Below are positions 36,907 to 48,792 of a stretch of 64,000 nt of DNA, in pieces. The notes under the pieces were generated by a model. That model ran no database searches. It worked only from the letters and a program-made list of their open reading frames with translations, and had not been told where the DNA came from. A program made the position numbers and the translations under genes. This stretch comes from Hydractinia symbiolongicarpus (Eukaryota > Cnidaria > Hydrozoa > Anthoathecata > Hydractiniidae): positions 32,180,001 through 32,244,000 of the forward strand of contig NC_079883.1 of the NCBI RefSeq assembly GCF_029227915.1, in the 5' to 3' direction. The stretch's first letter is position 1. Each line of letters begins with the position of its first letter.

Positions 36907-38694
36907 GTTTAATCGCCGGCAAACGAAAATACGCGATTTCCCGTAAATCCCGGGCTTGGCCCGTATAGTCAAAAGTATACAAAGAAAGTACCCAGTGAGT
37001 AAACTCATTTCCCGTACGATTTTTTAAATTACTTTTTCACCACTAAAACGCATGAGACTTGTAGTTTTCAAGAATGTTTTCATTTTTGATGAGACGCTGA
37101 ATAAAAGCAGTTTAATCGCCGGCAAACAAAAACCCGCGATTTCCCGTAAATCCCGGGCTTGGCCCGTATAGTCAAAAGTATACAAAGTGAGTACCCAGGG
37201 TGTAAACTCATTTCCCAAACGATTTTTTAAATTAATATTTCACCCCTAAAACGCATGAGACTTGTAGTTTTCAAGAATGTTTTCATTTTTGATGAGACGC
37301 TGAATAAAAGCAGTTTAATCGCCGGCAAACGAAAACCTGCGATTTCCCGTAAATCCCGGACTCGGCCCGTATAGTCAAAAGTATACAAAGAAAGTACCCA
37401 GGGAGTAAACTCATTTCCAGAACGATTTTTTAAATTATTTATTCACCACTAAAACGCATAAGATTTGTAGTTTTTAAAAATGTTTTCATTTTTGATGAGA
37501 CGCTGAATAAAAGAAGTTTAATCGCCGGCAAACGAAAACCCGCGATTTCCGGTAAATCCCGGGCTTGGCCCGTATAGTCAAAAGTATACAAAGAAAGTAC
37601 CCAGGGAGTAAACTCATTTCCCGAACGATTTTTTAAATTACTTTTTCACCACTAAAACGCATGAGACTTGTAGTTTTCAAGAATGTTTTTATTTTTGATG
37701 AGACGCTGAATAAAAGCAGTTTAATCGCCGGCAAACAAAAACCCGCGATTTCCCGTAAATCCCGGGCTTGGCCCGTATAGTCAAAAGTATACAAAGAAAG
37801 TACCCAGGGAGTAAACTCATTTCCCGAACGATTTTTTAATTTACTTTTTCACCACTAAAACGCATGAGACTTGTAGTTTTTAAAAATGATTTCATTTTTG
37901 ATGAGACGCTGAATAAAAGAAGTTTAATCGCCGGCAAACGAAAATACGCGATTTCCCGTAAATCCCGGGCTTGGCATGTATAGTCAAAAGTATACAAAGA
38001 AAGTACCCAGGGAGTAAACTCATTTCCCGAACGATTTTTTAAATTACTTTTTCACCACTAAAACGCATGAGACTTGTAGTTTTCAAGAATGTTTTCATTT
38101 TTGATGAGACGCTGAATAAAAGCAGTTTAATCGCCGGCAAACAAAAACCCGCGATTTCCCGTAAATCCCGGGCTTGGCCCGTATAGTCAAAAGTATACAA
38201 AGAGAGTACCCAGGGTGTAAACTCATTTCCCAAACGATTTTTTAAATTATTATTTCACCACTAAAACGCATGAGACTTGTAGTTTTCAAGAATGTTTTCA
38301 TTTTTGATGAGACGCTGAATAAAAGCAGTTTAATCGCCGGCAAACGAAAACCTGCGATTTCCCGTAAATCCCGGACTCGGCCCGTATAGTCAAAAGTATA
38401 CAAAGAAAGTACCCAGGGAGTAAACTCATTTCCAGAACGATTTTTTAAATTATTTATTCACCACTAAAACGCATAAGACTTGTAGTTTTTAAAAATGTTT
38501 TCATTTTTGATGACACGCTGAATAAAAGAAGTTTAATCGCCGGCAAACGAAAACCCGCGATTTCCGGTAAATCCCGGGCTTGGCCCGTATAGTCAAAAGT
38601 ATACAAAGAAAGTACCCAGGGAGTAAACTCATTTCCCGAACGATTCTTTAAATTACTTTTTCACCACTAAAACGCATGAGACTTGTAGTTTTCA
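36752..38694 (+). repeat. 5-monomer HOR, 1,015-bp period (5 x 203), two copies
   Basis: Copies are about 36,752-37,766 and 37,767-38,694. GAAAATACGCGATTTCC is at 36,925 and 37,940, and also nine monomers upstream at about 35,098. The order continues through a CAAGAATG unit with GAGTACCCAGGGTG, another CAAGAATG unit with ACTCGG, and a unit with GATTTCCGGTAAATCC. Eight or nine differences were noticed in 0.93 kb, so this event is older than the 5-mer in domain 1. Confidence 0.8.
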
Positions 38695-38860
38695 AAAATG
38701 TTTTAATTTTTGATGAGACGCTGAATAAAAGAAGTTTAATCGCCGGCAAACGAAAACCCGCGATTTCCGGTAAATCCCGGGCTTGGCCCGTATAGTCAAA
38801 AGTATACAAAGAGAGTACCCAGGGTGTAAACTCATTTCCCAAACGATTTTTTAAATTATT

Positions 38861-38885
38861 ATTTCGAGACGAGACGCTGAATAAA
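38861..38885 (+). repeat. 47-bp deletion in a monomer (156-bp spacing)
   Basis: ATTATTATTTCGAGACGAGACGCTG replaces the segment that normally runs from TTTCACCACTAAAACG to GATGAGACGCTG. The spacing of GAGACGCTGA falls to 156 bp (38,715 to 38,871). Both ATGAGAC direct repeats of the monomer meet at the junction, but CACCAC...GCAT is lost too, so at least two steps or a complex repair event is needed. Confidence 0.75.
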
Positions 38886-41800
38886 AGAAGTTTAATCGCC
38901 GGCAAACGAAAACCCGCGATTTCCCGTAAATCCCGGACTTGGCCCGTATAGTCAAAAGTATACAAAGAAAGTACCCGGGGTGTAAATTCATTTCCCGAAC
39001 GATTTTTTAAATTATTTTTTCACCACTAAAACGCATGAGACTTGTAGTTTTCAAAAATGATTTCATTTTTGATGAGACGCTGAATAAAAGAAGTTTAATC
39101 GCCGGCAAACGAAAACCTGCGATTTCCCGTAAATCCCGGACTCGGCCCGTATAGTCAAAAGTATACAAAGAGAGTACCCAGGGTGTAAACTCATTTCCCT
39201 AACGAATTTTTAAATTATTTTTTCACCACTAAAACGCATGAGACTTGTAGTTTTCAGAAATGTTTTCATTTTTGATGAGACGCTTAATGAAAGTGGTTTA
39301 ATTGCCGGCAAACGAAAACCCGCGATTTCCCGTAAATCCTGGACTCGACCCGTATAGTCAAAAGTATACAAGGAAAGTACCCAGTGAGCAAACTCATTTC
39401 CCAAACGAATTTTTAAATTATTTTTTCTCCATTAAAACGCATGAGACTTGTAGTTTTCAGAAATGTTTTCATTTTTGATGAGACGCTGAATAAAAGAAGT
39501 TTAATCGCCGGCAAACGAAAACCTGCGATTTCCCGTAAATCCTGGACTCGGCCCGTATAGTCAAAAGTATACAAAGAAAGTACCCAGGGAGTAAACTCAT
39601 TTCCCAAACGATTTTTTAAATTATTATTTCACCACTAAAACGTATGAGACTTGTAGTTTTCAGAAATGTTTTCATTTTTGATGAGACGCTTAATAAAAGT
39701 GGTTTAATCGCCGGCAAAAGAAAACCCCCGATTTCCCGTAAATCCCGGACTCGGCCCGTATAGTCAAAATTACACAAGGAAAGTACCCAGTGAGCAAACT
39801 CATTTCCCAAACGAATTTTTAAATTATTTTTTCACCACTAAAACGCATGAGACTTGTAGTTTTTAAAAATATTTTCATTTTTGATGAGACGCTGAATAAA
39901 AGAAGTTTAATCGCCGGCAAACAAAAACCTGCGATTTCCGGTAAATCCTGAACTCGGCCCGTATAGTCAAAAGTATACAAAGAAAGTACCCAGGGAGTAA
40001 ACTCATTTCCCAAACGATTTTTTAAATTATTATTTCACCACTAAAGCCCATGAGACTTGTAGTTTTTAAAAATGTTTTCATTTTTGATGAGACGCTGAAT
40101 AAAAGAAGTTTAATCGCTGGCAAACAAAAACCCGCGATTTCCCGTAAATCCCGAACTCGGCCCGTATAGTTAAAAGTATACAAGGAAAGTACCCAGTGAG
40201 TAAACTTATTTCCCGAACGAATTTTTAAATTATTTTTTCACAACTAAAACGTATGAGACTTGTAGTTTTCAAAAATGTTTTCATTTTTGATGAGACGCTG
40301 AATAAAAGAAGTTTAATCGCCGGCAAACGAAAACCCGCGATTTCCCGTAAATCCCGGACTCGGCCCGTATAGTCAAAAGTATACAAAGAAAGTACCCGGG
40401 GTGTAAATTTATTTCCCGAACGATTTTTTAAATTATTTTTTCACCACTAAAACGCATGAGACTTGTAGTTTTCAAAAATGATTTCATTTTTGATGAGACG
40501 CTGAATAAAACAAGTTTAATCGCCGGCAAACGAAAACCTGCGATTTCCCGTAAATCCCGGACTCGGCCCGTATAGTCAAAAGTATACAAAGAGAGTACCC
40601 AGGGTGTAAACTCATTTCCCTAACGAATTTTTAAATTATTTTTTCACCACTAAAACGCATGAGACTTGTAGTTTTTAAAAATATTTTCATTTTTGATGAG
40701 ACCCTGAATAAAAAAAGTTTAATCGCCGGCAAACGAAAACCCGCGATTTCCGGTAAATCCCGGGCTTGGCCCGTATAGTCAAAATTATACAAGGAAAGTA
40801 CCCAGTGAGTAAACTCATTTCCCGAACGAATTTTTAAAATATTTTTTCGCCACTAAAACGCATGAGACTTGTAGTTTTCAGAAATGTTTTCATTTTTGAT
40901 GAGACGCTTAATGAAAGTGGTTTAATCGCCGGCAAACGAAAACCCGCAATTTCCCGTAAATCCTGGACTCGGCCCGTATAGTCAAAACTATACAAGGAAA
41001 GTACCCAGTGAGTAAACTCATTTCCCAAACGAATTTTTAAATTATTTTTTCACCATTAAAACGCATGAGACTTGTAGTTTTTAGAAATATTTTCATTTTT
41101 GATGAGACGCTTAATGAAAGTGGTTTAATCGCCGGCAAACGAAAACCCGCGATTTCCCGTAAATCCCGGACTCGGCCCGTATAGTCAAAAGTATACAAGG
41201 AAAGTACCCAGTGAGTAAACTCATTTCCCAAACGAATTTTTAAATTATTTTTTCACAACTAAAACGCATGAGACTTGTAGGTTTTAAAAATGTTTTCATT
41301 TTTGATGAGACGCTGAATAAAAGAAGTTTAATCGCCGGCAAACGAAAACCTGCGATTTCCCGTAAATCCTGGACTCGGCCCGTATAGTCAAAAGTATACA
41401 AAGAAAGTACCCAGGGAGTAAACTCATTTCCCAAACGATTTTTTAAATTATTATTTCACCACTAAAACGTATGAGACTTGTAGTTTTCAAAAATTTTTTC
41501 ATTTTTGATGAGACGCTGAATAAAAGAAGTTTAATCGCCGGCAAGCAAAAACCTGCGATTTCCCGTAAATCCCGGACTCGGCCCGTACAGTCAAAAGTAT
41601 ACAAAGAGAGTACCCAGGGTGTAAACTCATTTCCCTAACGAATTTTTAAATTATTTTTTCACCACTAAAACGCATGAGACTTGTAGTTTTCAGAAATGTT
41701 TTTATTTTTGATGAGACGCTGAATAAAAGAAGTTTAATCGCCGGCAAACGAAAACCCGCGATTTCCCGTAAATCCCGGACTCGGCCCGTATAGTTAAACG

Positions 41801-42249
41801 TATACAAAGAAAGTACCCGGGGTGTAAACTCATTTCCCGAACGATTTTTTAAATTATTTTTTCACCAATAAAACGCATGAGACTTGTAGTTTTCAAAAAT
41901 GTTTTCATTTTTGATGAGACGCTGAATAAAAGAAGTTTAATCGCCGGCAAACGAAAACCTGCGATTTCCCGTAAATCCCGCACTCGGCCCGTATAGTCAA
42001 AAGTATACAAAGAGAGTACCCAGGGTGTAAACTCATTTCCCTAACGAATTTTTAAATTATTTTTTCACCACTAAAACGCATGAGACTTGTAGTTTTCAAA
42101 AATGTTTTCATTTTTGATGAGACGCTGAATAAAAGAAGTTTAATCGCCGGCAAACGAAAACCTGCGATTTCCCGTAAATCCCGGACTCGGCCCGTATAGT
42201 CAAAAGTATGCAAAGAGAGTATCCAGGGTGTAAACTCATTTCCCCAACG

Positions 42250-44638
42250 AATTTTTAAATTATTTTTTCACCACTAAAACGCATGAGACTTGTAGTTTTC
42301 AGAAATGTTTTCATTTTTGATGAGACGCTTAATGAAAGTGGTTTAATCTCCGTCAAACGAAAACCTGCGATTTCCCGTAAATCCCGGACTCGGCCCGTAT
42401 AGTCAAAAGTATACAAAGAGAGTACCCAGGGTGTAAACTCATTTCCCTAACGAATTTTTAAATTATTTTTTCACCACTAAAACGCATGAGACTGGTAGTT
42501 TTCAGAAATGTTTTCATTTTTGATGAGACGCTTAATGAAAGTGGTTTAATCGCCGGCAAACGAAAACCCGCGATTTCCCGTAAATCCCAGACTCGGCCCG
42601 TATAGTCAAAAGTATACAAGGAAAGTACCCAGTGAGTAAACTCATTTCCCAAACGAATTTTTAAATTATTTTTTCACCACTAAAACGCATGAGACTTGTA
42701 GTTTTCAGAAATGTTTTCATTTTTGATGAGACGCTTAATGAAAGTGGTTTAATCGCCGGCAAACGAAAACCCCCGATTTCCCGTAAATCCCGGACTCGGC
42801 CCGTATAGTCAAAAGGACACAAGGAAAGTACCCAGTGAGCAAACTCATTTCCCAAACGAATTTTTAAATTATTTTTTCACCACTAAAACGCATGAGACTT
42901 GTAGTTTTTAAAAATGTTTTCATTTTTGATGAGACGCTGAATAAAAGAAGTTTAATCGCCGGCAAACGAAAACCCGCGATTTCCCGTAAATCCTGGACTC
43001 GGCCCGTATAGTCAAAATTATACAAGGAAAGTACCCAGTGAGTAAACTCATTTCCCGAACGAATTTTTAAAATATTTTTTCACCACTAAAACGCATGAGA
43101 CTTGTAGTTTTTAGAAATGTTTTCATTTTTGATGAGACGCTTAATGAAAGTGGTTTAATTGCCGGCAAATGAAAACCCGCGATTTCCCGTAAATCCCGGA
43201 CTCGGCCCGTATAGTCAAAAGTATACAAGGAAAGTACCCAGTGAGTAAACTCATTTCCCAAACGAATTTTTAAATTATTTTTTCACCACTAAAACGCATG
43301 AGACTTGTAGTTTTCAGAAATGTTTTCATTTTTGATGAGACGCTTAATGAAAGTGGTTTAATCGCCGGCAAACGAAAACCCGCGATTCCCCGTAAATCCC
43401 GGACTCGGCCCGTATAGTCAAAAGTATACAAGGAAAGTACCCAGTGAGTAAACTCATTTCCCAAACGAAATTTTAAATTATTTTTTCACCACTAAAACGC
43501 ATGAGACTTGCAGTTTTTAAAAATGTTTTCATTTTTGATGAGACGCTGAATAAAAGAAGTTTAATCGCCGGCAAACGAAAACCTGCGATTTCCCGTAAAT
43601 CCTGGACTCGGCCCGTATAGTCAAAAGTATACAAAGAAAGTACCCAGGGAGTAAACTCATTTCCCAAACGATTTTTTAAATTATTATTTTACCACTAAAG
43701 CCCATGAGACTTGTAGTTTTTAAAAATGTTTTCATTTTTGATGAGACGCTAATAAAAAGAAGTTTAATCGCCGGCAAACGAAAACCCGCGATTTCCCGTA
43801 AATCCCGGACTCGGCCCGTATAGTTAAAAGTATACAAGGAAAGTACCCAGTGAGTAAACGTATTTCCCGAACGATTTTTTAAATTATTTTTTCACCACTA
43901 AAACGCATGAGACTTGTAGTTTTCAGAAATGTTTTCATTTTTGATGAGACGCTTAATGAAAGTGGTTTAATCTCCGTCAAACGAAAACCTGCGATTTCCC
44001 GTAAATCCCGGACTCGGCCCGTATAGTCAAAAGTATACAAAGAGAGTACCCAGGGTGTAAACTCATTTCCCTAACGAATTTTTAAATTATTTTTTCACCA
44101 CTAAAACGCATGAGACTGGTAGTTTTCAGAAATGTTTTCATTTTTGATGAGACGCTTAATGAAAGTGGTTTAATCGCCGGCAAACGAAAACCCGCGATTT
44201 CCCGTAAATCCCAGACTCGGCCCGTATAGTCAAAAGTATACAAGGAAAGTACCCAGTGAGTAAACTCATTTCCCAAACGAATTTTTAAATTATTTTTTCA
44301 CCACTAAAACGCATGAGACTTGTAGTTTTCAGAAATGTTTTCATTTTTGATGAGACGCTTAATGAAAGTGGTTTAATCGCCGGCAAACGAAAACCCCCGA
44401 TTTCCCGTAAATCCCGGACTCGGCCCGTATAGTCAAAAGGACACAAGGAAAGTACCCAGTGAGCAAACTCATTTCCCAAACGAATTTTTAAATTATTTTT
44501 TCACCACTAAAACGCATGAGACTTGTAGTTTTTAAAAATGTTTTCATTTTTGATGAGACGCTGAATAAAAGAAGTTTAATCGCCGGCAAACGAAAACCCG
44601 CGATTTCCCGTAAATCCTGGACTCGGCCCGTATAGTCA
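42250..44638 (+). repeat. ~760-bp block repeated at 1,624 bp (8-monomer spacing)
   Basis: About 42,250-43,014 matches 43,880-44,638. Shared rare marks are TTTAATCTCCGTCAAACG (about 42,342 and 43,966), GAGACTGGTAG, AAATCCCAGACTCGG, AAAACCCCCGATTTCC and AAAAGGACACAAGG. The match stops where GTCAAAATTATAC in the first copy is GTCAAAAGTATAC in the second. The four monomers between the two blocks are not repeated in full. Confidence 0.8.
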
Positions 44639-45969
44639 AAAGTATACAAAGAAAGTACCCAGGGAGTAAACTCATTTCTCAAACGATTTTTTAAATTATT
44701 ATTTCACCACTAAAGCCCATGAGACTTGTAGTTTTTAAAAATGTTTTCATTTTTGATGAGACGCTGAATAAAAGAAGTTTAATCGCCGGCAAACGAAAAC
44801 CCGCAATTTCCCGTAAATCCCGGACTCGGTCCGTATAGTTAAAAGTATAAAAGGAAAGTACCCAGTGAGTAAACTTATTTCCCGAACGATTTTTTAAATT
44901 ATTTTTTCACCACTAAAACGTATGAGACTTGTAGTTTTAAAAAATGTTTTCATTTTTGATGAGACGCTGAATAAAAGAAGTTTAATCGCCGGCAAACGAA
45001 AACCTGCGATTTCCCGTAAATCCCGGACTCGGCCCGTATAGTCAAAAGTATACAAAGAGAGTACCCAGGGTGTAAACTCATTTCCCTAACGAATTTTTAA
45101 ATTATTTTTTCACCACTAAAACGCATGAGACTTGTAGTTTTCAAAAATGTTTTCATTTTTGATGAGACGCTGAATAAAAGAAGTTTAATCGCCGGCAAAC
45201 GAAAACCTGCGATTTCCCGTAAATCCCGGACTCGGCCCGTATAGTCAAAAGTATGCAAAGAGAGTATCCAGGGTGTAAACTCATTCCCCTAACGAATTTT
45301 TAAATTATTTTTTCACCACTAAAACGCATGAGTCTTGTAGTTTTCAGAAATGTTTTCATTTTTGATGAGACGCTTAATGAAAGTGGTTTAATCTCCGGCA
45401 AACGAAAACCTGCGATTTCCCGTAAATCCCGGACTCGGCCCGTATAGTCAAAAGTATAAAAGAGAGTACCCAGGGTGTAAACTCATTTCCCTAACGAATT
45501 TTTATATTATTTTTTCACCACTAAAACGCATGAGACTTGTAGTTTTCAGAAATGTTTTCATTTTTGATGAGACGCTTAATGAAAGTGGTTTAATCGCCGG
45601 CAAACGAAAACCCGCGATTTCCCGTAAATCCTGGACTCGGCCCGTATAGTCAAAAGTATACAAGGAAAGTACCCAGTGAGTAAACTCATTTCTCAAACGA
45701 ATTTTTAAATTATTTTTTCACCACTAAAACGCATGAGACTTGTAGTTTTTAAAAATGTTTTCATTTTTGATGAGACGCTGAATAAAAGAAGTTTAATCGC
45801 CGGCAAACGAAAACCTGCGATTTCCCGTAAATCCTAGACTCGGCCCGTATAGTCAAAAGTATACAAAGAAAGTACCCAGGGAGTAAACTCATTTCCCAAA
45901 CGATTTTTTAAATTATTATTTCACCACTAAAACGTATGAGACTTGTAGTTTTCAAAAATGTTTTCATTT

Positions 45970-47600
45970 TTGATGAGACGCTGAATAAAAGAAGCTTAAT
46001 CGCCGGCAAACGAAAACCTGCGATTTCCCGTAAATCCCGGACTCGGCCCGTATAGTCAAAAGTATACAAAGAAAGTACCCGGGGTGTAAACTCATTTCCC
46101 GAACGATTTTTTAAATTATTTTTTCACCACTAAAACGCATGAGACTTGTAGTTTTCAAAAATGTTTTCATTTTTGATGAGACGCTGAATAAAAGAAGTTT
46201 AATCGCCGGCAAACGAAAACCTGCGATTTCCCGTAAATCCCGGACTCGGCCCGTATAGTCAAAAGTATACAAAGAGAGTACCCAGCGTGTAAACTCATTT
46301 CCTTAACGAATTTTTAAATTATTTTTTCACCACTAAAACGCATGAGACTTGTAGTTTTCAGAAATGTTTTCATTTTTGATGAGACGCTGAATAAAAGAAG
46401 TTTAATCGCCGGCAAACGAAAACCCGCGATTTCCCGTAAATCCCGGACTCGGCCCGTATAGTTAAACGTATACAAGGAAAGTACCCAGTGAGTAAACTCA
46501 TTTCCCGAACGAATTTTTAAATTATTTTTTCACCACTAAAACGTATGAGACTTGTAGTTTTCAAAAATGTTTTCATTTTTGATGAGACGCTGAATAAAAG
46601 AAGTTTAATCGCCGGCAAACGAAAACCTGCGATTTCCCGTAAATCCCGGACTCGGCCCGTATAGTCAAAAGTATACAAGGAAAGAACCCAGTGAGTAAAC
46701 TCATTTCCAGAACGATTTTTTAAATTATTTTTTCACCACTAAAACGCATAAGACTTGTAGTTTTTAAAAATGTTTTCATTTTTGATGAGACGCTGAATAA
46801 AAGAAGTTTAATCGCCGGCAAACGAAAACCTGCGATTTCCCGTAAATCCCGGACTCGGCCCGTATAGTCAAAAGTATACAAAGAAAGTACCCGGGGTGTA
46901 AACTCATTTCCCGAACGATTTTTTAAATTATTTTTTCACCACTAAAACGCATGAGACTTGTAGTTTTCAAAAATGTTTTCATTTTAGATGAGACGCTGAA
47001 TAAAAGAAGTTTAATCGCCGGCAAACGAAAACCTGCGATTTCCCGTAAATCCCGGACTCGGCCCGTATAGTCAAAAGTATACAAAGAGAGTTCCCAGCGT
47101 GTAAACTCATTTCCCTAACGAATTTTTAAATTATTTTTTCACCACTAAAACGCATGAGACTTGTAGTTTTCAGAAATGTTTTCATTTTTGATGAGACGCT
47201 GAATAAAAGCAGTTTAATCGCCGGCAAACGAAAACCCGCGATTTCCCGTAAATCCCGGACTCGGCCCGTATAGTTAAACGTATACAAGGAAAGTACCCAG
47301 TAAGTAAACTCATTTCCCGAACGAATTTTTAAATTATTTTTTCACCACTAAAACGTATGAGACTTGTAGTTTTCAAAAATGTTTTCATTTTTGATGAGAC
47401 GCTGAATAAAAGAAGTTTAATCGCCGGCAAACGAAAACCTGCGATTTCCCGTAAATCCCGGACTCGGCCCGTATAGTCAAAAGTATACAAGGAAAGAACC
47501 CAGTGAGTAAACTCATTTCCAGAACGATTTTTTAAATTATTTTTTCACCACTAAAACGCATAAGACTTGTAGTTTTTAAAAATGTTTTCATTTTTGATGA
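45970..47600 (+). repeat. 4-monomer HOR, 812-bp period (4 x 203), two copies
   Basis: CCGGGGTGTAAAC is near 46,079 and 46,891. CCCAGCGTGTAAAC is near 46,281 and 47,093. GTTAAACGTATACAAGG and then AAAGAACCCAGTGAG (46,681 and 47,493) follow in both. Differences noticed include AAAGAAG/AAAGCAG, CAGTGAG/CAGTAAG and TTTTAGATG. Similarity ends near 47,600, where GAGACCCTG appears. Confidence 0.8.
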
Positions 47601-48229
47601 GACCCTGAATAAAAGAAGTTTAATCGCCGGCAAACGAAAACCCGCGATTTCCGGTAAATCCCGGGCTTGGCCCGTATAGTCAAAATTATACAAGGAAAGT
47701 ACCCAGTGAGTAAACTCTTTTCCCGAACGAATTTTTAAAATATTTTTTCACCACTAAAACGCATGAGACTTGTAGTTTTTAGAAATGTTTTCATTTTTGA
47801 TGAGACGCTTAATGAAAGTGGTTTAATCGCCGGCAAACGAAAACCCGCGATTTCCCGTAAATCCCGGACTCGGCCCGTATAGTCAAAAGTATACAAGGAA
47901 AGTACCCAGTGAGTAAACTCATTTCCCAAACGAATTTTTAAATTATTTTTTCACCACTAAAACGCATGAGACTTTTAGTTTTCAGAAATGTTTTCATTTT
48001 TGATGAGACGCTTAATGAAAGTGGTTTAATCGCCGGCAAACGAAAACCCGCGATTTCCCGTAAATCCCGGTCTCGGCCCGTATAGTCAAAAGTATACAAG
48101 GAAAGTACCCAGTGAGTAAACTCATTTCCCAAACGAATTTTTAAATTATTTTTTCACCACTAAAACGCATGAGACTTGTAGTTTTTAAAAATGTTTTCAT
48201 TTTTGATGAGACGCTGAATAAAAGAAGTT

Positions 48230-48246
48230 TGCGATTTCCCGTAAAT
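48230..48246 (+). repeat. 22-bp deletion at the domain 5/6 boundary
   Basis: AAAGAAGTTT is joined directly to GCGATTTCCCG. The usual AATCGCCGG...AAAACCC (22 bp) is missing. No base of microhomology is shared across the joint. Left of it the monomers are of domain-5 type. Right of it the sequence is domain-6 type and matches 52,900 onward. Confidence 0.83.
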
Positions 48247-48770
48247 CCCGGGCTTGGTCCGTATAGTTAAATGTATCTAAAGAAAGTACCCAGGGAGTAA
48301 ACTGATTTCCCGAACGATTTTTCAAATTATTTCTGCACCACTATAACGAATGAGACTTGTAGTTTCCAAAAATGTTTTCATTTTTAATGAGACGCTTAAT
48401 GAAAGAGGTTCAATCGCCCGCAAACGAAATACCACGATTTCCCTAAATCCCGGGCTTCTCCCGTATAGTCGAATGTTTACAAAGAAAGTACCCTGTGAGT
48501 AAACTCATTTCCAGAACCACTTTTTAAATTATCTTTTCACCACTAAAACGCATGAGACTTGTAGTTTTCAAAAATGATTTCATTTTTGATGAGACGCTGA
48601 ATAAAAGGAGTTTAATCGTTGGCAAACGAAAACCCGCAATTTCCCGTAAATCCCGGGCTTGGCCCGTATAGTTGTATGTATCTAAAGAAAGTACCCAAAG
48701 AGTAAACTCATTTCCCAAACGATTTTTTAAATTATTTTTTCTCCACTAAAACGCATGAGACTTGTAGTTT

Positions 48771-48792
48771 TCAAAAATGTTTTCATTTTTGA
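48771..48792. repeat. 22-bp dyad (9-bp inverted repeat, TTTT loop) present in many monomers
   Basis: The arms TCAAAAATG and CATTTTTGA are exact reverse complements around a TTTT loop. This copy is given as the example. The same dyad is in every monomer that reads GTTTTCAAAAATG before the loop and CATTTTTGATG after it. Monomers reading TTTTTAAAAATG keep only the inner 7-bp arms (AAAAATG / CATTTTT). Variants in the loop (CTTT, ATTT) leave the arms intact, while TTTTTGAAG, TTTTTAATG or TTTGTGAGG shorten them. A hairpin or cruciform in single-stranded or supercoiled DNA is plausible but inferred. Confidence 0.8.

Larger units (their letters stand above)
31351..48237 (+). repeat. Domain 5: array lacking class-A right halves
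   Basis: After CTGTGAG at about 31,322, the class-A right half occurs only once, near 33,951, before 48.49 kb. The domain is built from class-B derivatives. One type has AGAGAGTACCCAGGGTG with CCCTAACGAATTTTTAAA. Another has GCTTAATGAAAGTGG on the left but GTCAAAAGTATACAAGG and CCCAGTGAG on the right, an A-left/B-right hybrid that has itself been amplified. Diagnostic spellings include TCCTGGACTCGG, ATTATTATTTCACC and AATTTATTCACC. Local HORs are listed separately. Nothing other than satellite is visible. Confidence 0.8.

Noticed and set aside
44846-44854. TATAAAAGG as a promoter.
   Set aside because: It is a one-base change of the monomer's TATACAAGG, with no downstream gene.
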